Shown here: piece by piece, positions 1-7,186 of the stretch
Position numbering within the stretch: position 1 is the first letter of the stretch
Layout: the number at the start of each line of letters is the position of its first letter
Notes under the pieces: generated by a model
What the model saw: the letters and a program-made list of their open reading frames with translations, nothing else
What the model was told of the DNA's origin: nothing
The model's database searches: none
NCBI GenBank assembly: GCA_964387775.1
Contig: CAYLZO010000012.1
Coordinates: forward strand, 1-42,885
Source: CAYLZO01 sp964387775
Lineage (GTDB): Bacteria > Chloroflexota > Anaerolineae > JAAYZQ01
Direction of reading: 5' to 3'
Length of the DNA: 42,885 bases
Made by a program: the position numbers and the translations under genes

Positions 1-110
1 TTTGCGCCGTTGGGCGCCAGCCGCTTAAAGTATTTCACCTGCAACGGCTCGTAGGTGGGCCACGGCGGTGTGCCGATGCCCAAGGGGATGGTCAAGTCTA
101 TCAGTTTCAT
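1..110 (-). CDS. Cyclase-family hydrolase, N-terminal part (runs off window)
   Basis: Only the first 36 codons are inside the window. The start ATG at 110 is preceded by a good ribosome binding site (GGAGGAATATCTC). The product begins MKLIDLTIPLGIGTPPWPTY and continues with VKYFKRL. This is the N-terminal pattern of the cyclase/kynurenine formamidase/isatin hydrolase family, metal-dependent hydrolases that open cyclic amides or cleave formamides. It closely resembles the beginnings of both halves of the two-domain cyclase at 12818-14491 (LTLPF...YEPLSVKYIKRV), so the locus has at least two genes of this family. It lies 26 bases after the RarD-like gene on the same strand and may be the last gene of the importer operon. 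The metal ligands lie outside the window, so activity cannot be judged. Confidence 0.72.
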   Translation of the reverse strand, partial: MKLIDLTIPLGIGTPPWPTYEPLQVKYFKRLAPNGA

Positions 111-136
111 GAGATATTCCTCCATTCTATCCGTAT

Positions 137-1030
137 TCACAGCGTCGGCAACGCACCACTCCGCCGCCTCCTCTCCACCATCAGCCCTTCAACCGAGTAG
201 ACGGCCAGCGCGATCCAGATGGCGGCAAAGCCGACCAGGCGCGTCGAGGTGAACGGCTCTTCGTAGACAAAGACGCCCAGCAGGAACTGCAAGGTCGGGG
301 CGATGTATTGCAGGATGCCGACGGTGGCCAGGGTCACGTTCCGGGCGGCGTAGGCGAACATCAGCAGCGGAAAAGCGGTGACCACGCCCGCGCCGGCCAG
401 CAGCAGGCTCGTCGCCAGCCCGGCGTGGCCAAAGGCGCCCCGGCCCGCAAGCTCCAGGCCAACGAGATAGGCCAGCGTCGGCACGGAGAGCAGAGCCGTC
501 TCCAGCGACAACCCCTCCAGCGAGCCGAGGGGCGCCGTCTTGCGCAAGAGGCCGTAGAAGCCAAAGGTGCCGGCCAGCGTCAGGGCAATCCAGGGGAAGG
601 CGCCGTAGCCCAGGGTCAAAAAAAGCACGCCGGCCAGGGCAAAGCCGATGGCGACGCCCTGCCAGGGGCGCAGCCGCTCGCCCAGAAAGAGCACGCCGAG
701 CAGCACGCTGAAGAGGGGATTGATAAAGTAGCCCAGGCTCGAATCGACGACGTGGCCCGAGTTGACGGCCCAGATATAGGTGAACCAGTTGCCGCCCAGC
801 AGGCAGGTGCTGGCCGCAAAGACAAGCAGCAGTCTCGGATTCTGCCGGGCGCGCCGAATCCAGGCCCACTGCCGCCGGATGGCCAACAGCAGGACGACGA
901 ACACCAGCGACCAGACCGTCCGGTGGGCCATGATCTCCAGGGCGGGGATGGACTGCACCGCCTTCCAGTAGACGGGCAAGATGCCCCACAGTCCATAGGC
1001 GACGACAGCCGCGAGGATGCCTTTTTTCAC
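137..1030 (-). CDS. rarD: RarD-like EamA-family transporter
   Basis: A 297-residue integral membrane protein of the drug/metabolite transporter superfamily. The N-terminus (KKGILAAVVAYGLWGILPVY, then WKAVQ and MAHRTVWS) is the characteristic RarD signature, and the length fits the ten-helix EamA architecture. The start is GTG at 1030 with GGAAAG about ten bases upstream. It starts 55 bases after the importer permease gene on the same strand and is probably cotranscribed with it. Members of this family export amino acids or other small metabolites, but the substrate of RarD itself is poorly defined. In this setting it could export a product of the neighbouring catabolic route; that is inference. 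Confidence 0.88.
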   Translation of the reverse strand: MKKGILAAVVAYGLWGILPVYWKAVQSIPALEIMAHRTVWSLVFVVLLLAIRRQWAWIRRARQNPRLLLVFAASTCLLGGNWFTYIWAVNSGHVVDSSLGYFINPLFSVLLGVLFLGERLRPWQGVAIGFALAGVLFLTLGYGAFPWIALTLAGTFGFYGLLRKTAPLGSLEGLSLETALLSVPTLAYLVGLELAGRGAFGHAGLATSLLLAGAGVVTAFPLLMFAYAARNVTLATVGILQYIAPTLQFLLGVFVYEEPFTSTRLVGFAAIWIALAVYSVEGLMVERRRRSGALPTL

Positions 1031-1085
1031 GCCGGCGAATCTTTCCTGACATCGAAAGTGGTCAATTCCCTTGCCTGCTGCGCTC

Positions 1086-1961
1086 TTATTCCTTCACGTA
1101 GGGCGTGCCCAGCGCCTCGGGCTTGGCCGCCCCCCAACGGATGCGGAACCAGCGGGTCAGCATCAACAGCAGCGCGCCGATGGTCGCGACAAAGGGCACC
1201 GTGCGCCACAGGTAGCGGGACAGGACACCGGGCAGCACGAGCTGGGGGTTGAGCGAGAGCTGCCACAAGGTGCCGTAGAGCAGCGAGCCGGCCAGCAGGA
1301 TGACGGGGTTCCACATCGAAAAAAAGACGAGGGCCAGGGCGATGAACCCCCAGCCCATGAGAAAGTTATAGTTCCAGACCGGGTTGTAGTCGAGGGCGTA
1401 AATGGCGCCTGCGAGGCCCATGAGCATCCCGCCGACGGTCACGCACAGGTAGCGCCTGCGGTTGACGTTAATGCCCGACACCTCGGCGACGGAGGGATTC
1501 TCGCCCACAGACCGGATCTCTAGCCCCAGGCTCGTCTTGGAGAGGACAAACCACGTAGCGACCACCAGCGTCAGGCCGAGGTAGAAAAAGGGAGACAGGC
1601 CCAAAAAGGTGGGGATGCGCTCCATGCCCAGCGGCCCGGTGTAGGGGTTGCCGATGTAGGTCGTCAGGCCGAAGCCGAGGATCCAGATGCCCATACCGCT
1701 GACTACCTGGTCGCCACCCAGCGTGATGGAAAAGAAGCCGTGCAGCAGGCCCAGCAGGCCCCCGATGGCGATGCCCACCACAAAGCCGACCAGGTAGCTG
1801 CCCGTGGTCTGGGCGGCGATGAAGCCGAAGGTGGCGCCAAAGAGCATGACGCCCTCGATGCCCACGTTGAGGATGCCCGAGCGCTGGTTGATCAGCTCGC
1901 CGAGGGCGGCAAAGGTGAAAATCGTCGAGGCTTCGAGACTTCTAGCGATGAATTCCCACAT
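1086..1961 (-). CDS. ABC importer permease, nucleoside/BMP type (second permease)
   Basis: A 291-residue polytopic membrane protein of the BPD_transp_2 type, like the YufQ/NupQ permeases paired with BMP-family binding proteins. The sequence includes the conserved NQRSGILNVGIEGVMLFGA stretch near residue 26 and the later ENPSVAEVSGINV segment typical of the cytoplasmic coupling loop. It is the last component of the importer operon. Its start overlaps the end of the preceding permease by 20 bases, which implies translational coupling. With the ATPase and the lipoprotein upstream it forms a complete importer. Homologues take up purine or pyrimidine nucleosides and related compounds. Confidence 0.9.
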   Translation of the reverse strand: MWEFIARSLEASTIFTFAALGELINQRSGILNVGIEGVMLFGATFGFIAAQTTGSYLVGFVVGIAIGGLLGLLHGFFSITLGGDQVVSGMGIWILGFGLTTYIGNPYTGPLGMERIPTFLGLSPFFYLGLTLVVATWFVLSKTSLGLEIRSVGENPSVAEVSGINVNRRRYLCVTVGGMLMGLAGAIYALDYNPVWNYNFLMGWGFIALALVFFSMWNPVILLAGSLLYGTLWQLSLNPQLVLPGVLSRYLWRTVPFVATIGALLLMLTRWFRIRWGAAKPEALGTPYVKE

Positions 1962-3081
1962 CGATCCGTTTCTCCCCTGCTGGTAGCCACACGATCTTGT
2001 AGCGATAAAAGAACTGAAAAGCGACGAGGGAGATCATCAACACGCCCAGCAGGGCGAAATCCACCCCGAAGCCCATGTTGAGCTTGCCCTGGACGTAGCG
2101 CCCGCCGATGGACAATCCCCCAAAGAGCAGGGCGACCGGGATCGCCTCCAGCGGGTTGCCCAGCGAGATCAGCCCGCAGATGATGCCGTAGAAAGCCAGA
2201 TCGCCGAAATAGCCATAGTTGCGCGCGATCTTGAAGACGCCGGGCACCGCCGCAAAGTAGTGATAGCCCGCCAGCCCGGCCAGCGCCCCGCCCAGCACAA
2301 AAACCAGGAATGGAATCTTGACCGAGCTCACGCCGGCGTACTGCGCCGCCGCCGGGCTGTGCCCGTAGGCTCGAATCTGATACCCGAGCTTGGTCCTGGC
2401 AAACACAAAATACAACCACAGGGCCGCGCCAAGGGCAAGGACAATGGTGAAAGGGACACCCGAGATCAGGGGCGCGTGGATCGACGAGGGTAACTCAAAG
2501 CTCTCGCCCCGCCCGCCGGGATTCATGAACGGGCCGCCCTCCTTGATCATGAAGGAAACCAGCCAGAAGGCGATAAAGTTGAGCATCATGGTCACGACGA
2601 TCTCGTTGATGTCCAGCTTGCCTTTCAGGAATCCGGCAATGCCGCCCACCACGGCCCCGCCCAAAGCCGAGGCGACCAGCATCAAGGGGAGGACGATGCC
2701 GGGGGCGAGATCGAAGGTGGTCTGCGAGCCCTTGGCCCCCAGGGCAAAGAGAACCCCAAAGGCACCCAGCGACCCGACGTAGAGCTGGCCCGTCATGCCG
2801 ATGTTCCACAGCCCGGCCCGAAAGGGGATGATGAAAGCGCAGGTGCAGAGCAGCAAAAAGATGAAACGGTTAAGGGTCAGCGGCAGGCCAAAAGGATTGG
2901 CAAAGGCATAGGAAAAGATCTCGCGATACGCGACCAGGGGCTTGATCCCGTCCAGGAGAAAGACCAGGCTGAACAGCACCAGGGCGAACAGAATCGCCAG
3001 GATCGAGATAAGCGCGGCCTGCCAGCCGGCCAACGTCAGCCGTTTTTCGAGCTTGACCTGATAGCGGCCGATCCTCATCAT
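1942..3081 (-). CDS. ABC importer permease, nucleoside/BMP type (first permease)
   Basis: A 379-residue permease of the YufP/NupP type with an N-terminal hydrophobic segment near residues 20-45 and about eight further helices. Recognisable stretches are FRAGLWNIGMTGQLYVGSLG and the coupling-loop motif YQIRAYGHSPAAAQYAGV. The start ATG at 3081 overlaps the stop of the ATPase gene (ATGA-type overlap) and the 3' end overlaps the next permease, so the three genes form a tightly coupled unit. Family knowledge says the two permeases form a heterodimer carrying one substrate path. The exact substrate cannot be read from the sequence. Confidence 0.9.
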   Translation of the reverse strand: MMRIGRYQVKLEKRLTLAGWQAALISILAILFALVLFSLVFLLDGIKPLVAYREIFSYAFANPFGLPLTLNRFIFLLLCTCAFIIPFRAGLWNIGMTGQLYVGSLGAFGVLFALGAKGSQTTFDLAPGIVLPLMLVASALGGAVVGGIAGFLKGKLDINEIVVTMMLNFIAFWLVSFMIKEGGPFMNPGGRGESFELPSSIHAPLISGVPFTIVLALGAALWLYFVFARTKLGYQIRAYGHSPAAAQYAGVSSVKIPFLVFVLGGALAGLAGYHYFAAVPGVFKIARNYGYFGDLAFYGIICGLISLGNPLEAIPVALLFGGLSIGGRYVQGKLNMGFGVDFALLGVLMISLVAFQFFYRYKIVWLPAGEKRIDVGIHR

Positions 3082-4622
3082 CCCCCCTCCCCCTGAACCG
3101 CGCCGGCCATCAGGGCGCCCACGTGCTCCCTCAGCGCTTCCTCCCCCGGAATGATACCCATCAGCTTGCCCTCGTAGATAGGCGCCACCCAGTCGCTCAG
3201 GGCCAGCACCTCGTCCAGGTCTTCGGAGATGAGCAGGATGGCGGCCTTTTCGGCCTTGGCCTCCATGAGCTTGTTGCGCACAAACTCGGTAGCTCCTACG
3301 TCCAGTCCCTGGGTAGGCAGGCTCGCGATCAGCAGCCGGGGTTTGCGCGACAACACCCGCCCCAGGATGAGCTTTTGGAGATTGCCGCCGGACAGGGCCT
3401 TGGCTTTGATGCCGGGGCCGGGCGTCATGACGTTGTATTCGGCTATGATCTCCTGGGTCAGTTTCTCTATTCGCCCATAATCCACGACCCCGCGCCGGAT
3501 AAAATCGCCGTCAAAGTAATAGTTCATCGCCGTGTTTTCCACGAGGGAGAACTCGCCGATGGAGCCGACCTCGATGCGCGCCGCCGGAATGTAGCCCATG
3601 CCCAGCCGCCATCGCTCCAGGCTGGAGCAGCGGGTAATGTCCTGGCCTGCCAGCAGCACCCGTCCCCCATCCACGTCTCGGAGGCCGGCGAGGGCCTCGG
3701 CCAACTCCTGCTGGCCGTTGCCCGAAACCCCGGCAATGCCCAAGATCTCGCCTTCGTGCACCGCAAAGGAGACGCCGTCAAAGGCCAGGACCCCTTTGTC
3801 TCCTTGGGCTGACAGGTTTTCTACCTGGAGCACAGGGTTTCCCTTCTCAACCTTGGCCCGCTCAATCCGAAAGATAACTTCACGCCCGACCATCTCGCGG
3901 GCCAGACTCCTTTCCGTGGCGTGTTCCGTTGCCAGGCGGGCCGTGACTTTGCCCTGCCGGAGCACCGTCACGCGGTCGCTGACGGCCAGCACCAGGGGCA
4001 GCTTGTGGGTGATGAAGGGAATCATGGCCAGTTCGTCGCCGGCCATGGCTTCGATGGAGGCCAGGAGCTGTTTCGTTTCGTGGGGGGTCAGCGCCGAAGT
4101 CGGCTCGTCCAGAATCAGGACCTTGGCGCCCCGGTAGAGGGCTTTGAGGATTTCGACGACCTGTTTCTCGCCCTCCGAAAGCTGCCAGACCTTGGCCCCC
4201 AGATCGACGTTGAACCCGTACCTCGCGCAAAGCTCGTGGATCTCTTTCTCCGCCCGCTTGAGGTTCAGAACCGCGCCGGCCCTCGGGTGACCCAGGATGA
4301 TGTTCTCGATGACGGTGTGGGCGGGCACCAACTTGCGGTGCTGGTGGACCATCCCGATGCCCAGATCGATGGCGTCCAGCGGCGACTTGAACTCGACCCG
4401 GTTGCCCCCCACATAGATCTCGCCGGCGTCAGGCCGCAGCAGGCCAAAAAGCATCTTCATCAGGGTGGTCTTTCCGGCGCCATTTTCCCCGAGGACGGCG
4501 TGGATCTCGCCCGCCTTGATCTCCAGGTCGATGCCGTCATTGGCGACGACGCCGGGGAACACTTTGGTGATCCCCCTAGTTTCCAGGACCGTCTCTCCGC
4601 GTTGTATTCCTTCCAAGAGCAT
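3078..4622 (-). CDS. ABC importer ATPase with two nucleotide-binding domains
   Basis: A 514-residue ATPase of the sugar/nucleoside importer class. The first domain (about residues 10-235) has Walker A GENGAGKTTL, signature LSEGEKQVVEI and Walker B VLILDEPTSAL. The second (about 255-500) has the degenerate Walker A GVSGNGQQEL and signature LSGGNLQKLILGR, the usual asymmetry of this family. I chose the ATG at 4622 because AGGAGGAGA lies upstream at a workable distance; a TTG nine codons further upstream (4649) would place that ribosome binding site inside the gene. It is coupled to the permease that follows and powers uptake of the ligand bound by the BMP lipoprotein. Confidence 0.92.
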   Translation of the reverse strand: MLLEGIQRGETVLETRGITKVFPGVVANDGIDLEIKAGEIHAVLGENGAGKTTLMKMLFGLLRPDAGEIYVGGNRVEFKSPLDAIDLGIGMVHQHRKLVPAHTVIENIILGHPRAGAVLNLKRAEKEIHELCARYGFNVDLGAKVWQLSEGEKQVVEILKALYRGAKVLILDEPTSALTPHETKQLLASIEAMAGDELAMIPFITHKLPLVLAVSDRVTVLRQGKVTARLATEHATERSLAREMVGREVIFRIERAKVEKGNPVLQVENLSAQGDKGVLAFDGVSFAVHEGEILGIAGVSGNGQQELAEALAGLRDVDGGRVLLAGQDITRCSSLERWRLGMGYIPAARIEVGSIGEFSLVENTAMNYYFDGDFIRRGVVDYGRIEKLTQEIIAEYNVMTPGPGIKAKALSGGNLQKLILGRVLSRKPRLLIASLPTQGLDVGATEFVRNKLMEAKAEKAAILLISEDLDEVLALSDWVAPIYEGKLMGIIPGEEALREHVGALMAGAVQGEGG

Positions 4623-4761
4623 TGTGGCCCTCGTCTCTCCTCCTAGCAAGCACGCTCCAACTCTGGAGCCAGGGTCTGTTTCTCAGCCATCAACACACGG
4701 GGACGTACCAGGGGGGGCTTGGGGCGAGAAATCGTCTGCGGCCTAGCGTCGTTGGCGGGCA

Positions 4762-4807
4762 TGAGGCTCTCTCCCTTGGGCGTTCTCCCGCAGGCATGGG
4801 AGCCTCA
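4762..4807 (-). terminator. Intercistronic hairpin between lipoprotein and ATPase genes
   Basis: Perfect 8-base arms TGAGGCTC (4762-4769) and GAGCCTCA (4800-4807) enclose a loop that can itself pair (CTCCC with GGGAG). It lies in the roughly 220-base gap between the binding-protein stop and the ATPase start and has no U-run. Such hairpins often stabilise the upstream message or attenuate downstream genes so that binding protein is made in excess. That role is inferred. The rest of the gap (4623-4844) shows no gene. Confidence 0.5.
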
Positions 4808-4844
4808 CGCCCTTTGATTCGCCAATGGACAGGTTGGCCCTCGG

Positions 4845-6164
4845 TTACTCCAGGATCTCCATGCCTTCCAGGTCAAAGTTGAACGAGGACAGCAGCCACT
4901 CGGCCGTGGGCTCCTCACCCGCCGGCTTGACCACTGTGCCCGCCTCAGGCAGCGGCACCCCCTCCAACGCCAGGCCCGTGCCGTTGCTCACAAACTCGTG
5001 CTCGGTGAAGGGGTCCCACTCGCCGTTCATCATTTGCGTCCGGCGCTGATCCACGAGATCGACGATCTCTTGCGGGATCAGGGGCAGTGCCTCGGGGCTG
5101 ATGGCCTCGATGCCGACCTTGTTGTCGTTCATGATGTCAACCGTCAGGATCTCGGTCCCATCGGCCAGGGTCATGGTCGATTCCATGCCCAGGTAGAGCA
5201 CGGTTTCCGGGTTCTCCTCACCGGCCAGCCAGTCCTGGACGATCTGGTTGTAGAGCACCTCCCAGCGGGTGTCGAAGGAGACGGCCACAGTGCTGGTGTC
5301 CGACCACCCGTAAAAGCCGACGATGTCCATGTCCTTGCCCACGAACCAGATGCCCTTCTCGGTGGCGACGTCCAGGGGCGAGCCCGAGTCAGTCTGCTGG
5401 GTCAGCACGTCCACGTCGTACTGGTCCACCAGGGTAGCGGCGATGTCGCGCTCCTCCTGGGGCAGGTACCAGTCGCCGGCGTACTTGACGTACACCGTGA
5501 TGTCCTTGCCCAGCAGTTCTGCGGCATCCTGGACGCCCAGGTAAAAGCCGGCCTCACGCCGGATGACCTGCACGGAGGGGAAGGCGGAGACGATGCCGAT
5601 GTTGCCCGTCTCGGTCAAGGCCCCGGCGATGAGCCCTTCCAGGTAGAGGGCCTGATACTGCCGGGGAAAGAGCCGGATAAAGTTCCGCTTGGTGGACAGG
5701 TCGCTGGCAATGATCGACACAAAGTAGGCGTCGGGGTACTCGTCGGCGATGTCCTTCAGGGGCAGCCCCATGAACTCGGCGTTGCCCACGACGATGTCGG
5801 CCCCGTCGGCGATCATCTCTTCGGCAAAGGGCACCGTCAGGTCCGGCCCCACCTCCTCGCGGAAGATATAATCGACGTTGGGGTACTTTTCGGCGATGCG
5901 CTGCCCGGCGCGATGGTGGGCGCCCGACCAGGTGGTGCCCTCGATGATGCTAAAGTGCTCGATGGCCAGCGTAACACTCTCGGGCTCCATCGCCTCGGTA
6001 GGTTCCGGCTCCATCGCCTCGGTGGGTTCCGGCTCCATCGCTTCTGTTGGAGCTTCGGTAGGCTCTGTCGGACCACAACCCATGACGAGCGTGGTCAATA
6101 GCACGAGGACTAGTGCCAGCGTGACAGCCCTGATCCCCTTTTTCTCAAGTCGTTCGCCTTTCAT
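4845..6164 (-). CDS. BMP-family substrate-binding lipoprotein (nucleoside/nucleobase type)
   Basis: A 439-residue exported lipoprotein. It has a basic N-terminus, a hydrophobic stretch and a lipobox ending in VMGC with Cys at residue 30, so it should be anchored to the membrane. Residues 31-62 are a flexible acidic linker made of three copies of EPTEAMEP-type units. The remainder matches the basic membrane protein (BMP/PnrA) family of purine nucleoside binding proteins, with recognisable stretches such as GADIVVGNAEFMG, FPRQYQALYLEGLIAG and GKDITVYVKYAGDW. The start ATG has GGAGGAGAATTACA directly upstream. It is the first gene of an operon with the ATPase and two permeases and has its own strong promoter at 6280-6308. 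Substrate identity is inferred from family only. Confidence 0.9.
   Translation of the reverse strand: MKGERLEKKGIRAVTLALVLVLLTTLVMGCGPTEPTEAPTEAMEPEPTEAMEPEPTEAMEPESVTLAIEHFSIIEGTTWSGAHHRAGQRIAEKYPNVDYIFREEVGPDLTVPFAEEMIADGADIVVGNAEFMGLPLKDIADEYPDAYFVSIIASDLSTKRNFIRLFPRQYQALYLEGLIAGALTETGNIGIVSAFPSVQVIRREAGFYLGVQDAAELLGKDITVYVKYAGDWYLPQEERDIAATLVDQYDVDVLTQQTDSGSPLDVATEKGIWFVGKDMDIVGFYGWSDTSTVAVSFDTRWEVLYNQIVQDWLAGEENPETVLYLGMESTMTLADGTEILTVDIMNDNKVGIEAISPEALPLIPQEIVDLVDQRRTQMMNGEWDPFTEHEFVSNGTGLALEGVPLPEAGTVVKPAGEEPTAEWLLSSFNFDLEGMEILE
5983..6054. repeat. Three 24-bp tandem repeats in the lipoprotein linker
   Basis: Copies start at 5983, 6007 and 6031 with period 24 bases and differ at only a few positions. 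They encode the repeated EPTEAMEP linker just after the lipidated cysteine. The in-frame period allows copy-number change without loss of reading frame. Confidence 0.85.
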
Positions 6165-6461
6165 TGTAATTCTCCTCCTCTGTCTTGTCTATCGGTCGGA
6201 GCGGAGCATTTGTGCAGCCTGGCGCCGCGTAAGATTTCCTCTGCTGCTGCCCGCGTCCCCCCGGCGGGAACGAATTTCAATTGTACACAATCCAGGATAG
6301 ATTGTCAACCTCACCGATCCGGCCTTGGCCCCCTGCGCGCTGCACAGGCTCTTGGGGCACTCCCCTGATCCAGCCGTTCTTGTTCGTTAGGCGATAGTCC
6401 CCTCCTTTCCAGCCTTGCTCCTGCAAAAATCGCCGCGCTTGGCGCTACTCCACCCGTGCGC
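6165..6461. other. Intergenic region with importer leader and promoter
   Basis: No gene is visible here. The part from 6165 to about 6273 is the predicted 5' leader of the lipoprotein gene and ends in a strong ribosome binding site. I looked for a riboswitch-like fold and did not recognise one. The part from 6310 to 6461 follows the CoxG stop and has no convincing terminator. Confidence 0.6.
6280..6308 (-). promoter_or_regulatory. Sigma-70-type promoter of the importer operon with overlapping palindrome
   Basis: On the minus strand TTGACA (6303-6308) is followed after exactly 17 bases by TACAAT (6280-6285), which is close to the bacterial consensus. The predicted transcript starts near 6273 and leaves a leader of about 109 bases. 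The -10 element is embedded in an interrupted palindrome, ATTGT-AC-ACAAT (6280-6291). That resembles operators of GntR-type regulators and could allow repression. The repressor is unknown and no GntR gene is in the window. Confidence 0.75.
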
Positions 6462-7091
6462 TCACTCCTGCCCCCGCCTGCCCAGCAGGAAGCCGAAGAG
6501 AAACGCCACGGCGGCTACAACCAGGAGCAGGCCCATCGTGTCGGGGGGCGGCAGCATCTCCTGGGCCATGTCCCTCGCCACGGCTGCTGCGAACTTGGTC
6601 TCGGAGGGTGGCGTGTAAGCGACCTCCACGCCCTCTTCCTCGGCCGCCAGGCGGGCTTGCAGGGCCAGGTTCAGCGATTCCAGCCCTTGGCGGACCATGC
6701 TCTTGCTCGCCGTGTCGATCAGGCGCTGGCCCACGCCGGCGATGCGCCCGCCGACCTGCATCTCGCCCTCGTACTTTATGAGGGTCTTGCCGTCGTCGGT
6801 CTCTTCGAGGCGGACGTGGCCGGTGCCGTTGCCAAAGCCCGGCGCGCCCCGGCCCTCTACTTCCAGCGTGTAGCTCTCGGGCGGCACCTCGTCCGAGACG
6901 ACGATCTTGCCCGTGAACAGGCCCGATACCGGCCCGATACGCACGTTCATCTTGCCCGCGTACTCGTTCTCGCTGACCTGCTCCAGGCTCTGGGCGCCGG
7001 GCAGTGCCGTGGCCAACACCTCCGGGTCGCGCACAATGGCCCACACCTCTTCGCGGGGGCCGTCGAATGTGTATTCACCTTCTAGTTTCAT
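6462..7091 (-). CDS. coxG: CoxG-like SRPBCC-domain membrane-anchored protein
   Basis: A 209-residue protein beginning MKLEGEYTFDGPREEVWAIV, the start of the CoxG/SRPBCC (START-like) fold, with the family stretch LATALPGAQSLEQVSENEYAG. Residues about 1-150 form the domain. The C-terminus (about 185-205) is a single hydrophobic helix followed by GRRGQE, a typical membrane anchor. In carboxydotrophs CoxG tethers the molybdenum hydroxylase to the membrane. Here it follows the CoxM-CoxS-CoxL genes in the same direction, which supports the same role for the hydroxylase encoded upstream. Confidence 0.88.
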   Translation of the reverse strand: MKLEGEYTFDGPREEVWAIVRDPEVLATALPGAQSLEQVSENEYAGKMNVRIGPVSGLFTGKIVVSDEVPPESYTLEVEGRGAPGFGNGTGHVRLEETDDGKTLIKYEGEMQVGGRIAGVGQRLIDTASKSMVRQGLESLNLALQARLAAEEEGVEVAYTPPSETKFAAAVARDMAQEMLPPPDTMGLLLVVAAVAFLFGFLLGRRGQE

Positions 7092-7109
7092 AAGTTTCCT
7101 CCTTACACT

Positions 7110-7186
7110 TGCAGGGAATCGGGTAGCCGGTATCAGCGATCGGGTATCAGGTACCGGGTACCCGATTCCCTGATACCTGATTCCCG
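7110..7186. repeat. Heptamer repeat array after the coxL stop codon
   Basis: Seven-base units such as GGGTAGC, CGGTATC, GGGTATC, AGGTACC and GGGTACC run in tandem. The array then turns into the complementary orientation (CGATTCC, TGATTCC), so it can fold into a hairpin. It begins right at the coxL TAG (7187-7189) and fills the gap to the coxG ribosome binding site. The same unit family recurs at 10228-10286. Confidence 0.8.

Noticed and set aside
6165..6273. Riboswitch in the importer leader
   Set aside because: Only about 109 bases with no conserved purine-type or other riboswitch core that I can recognise.
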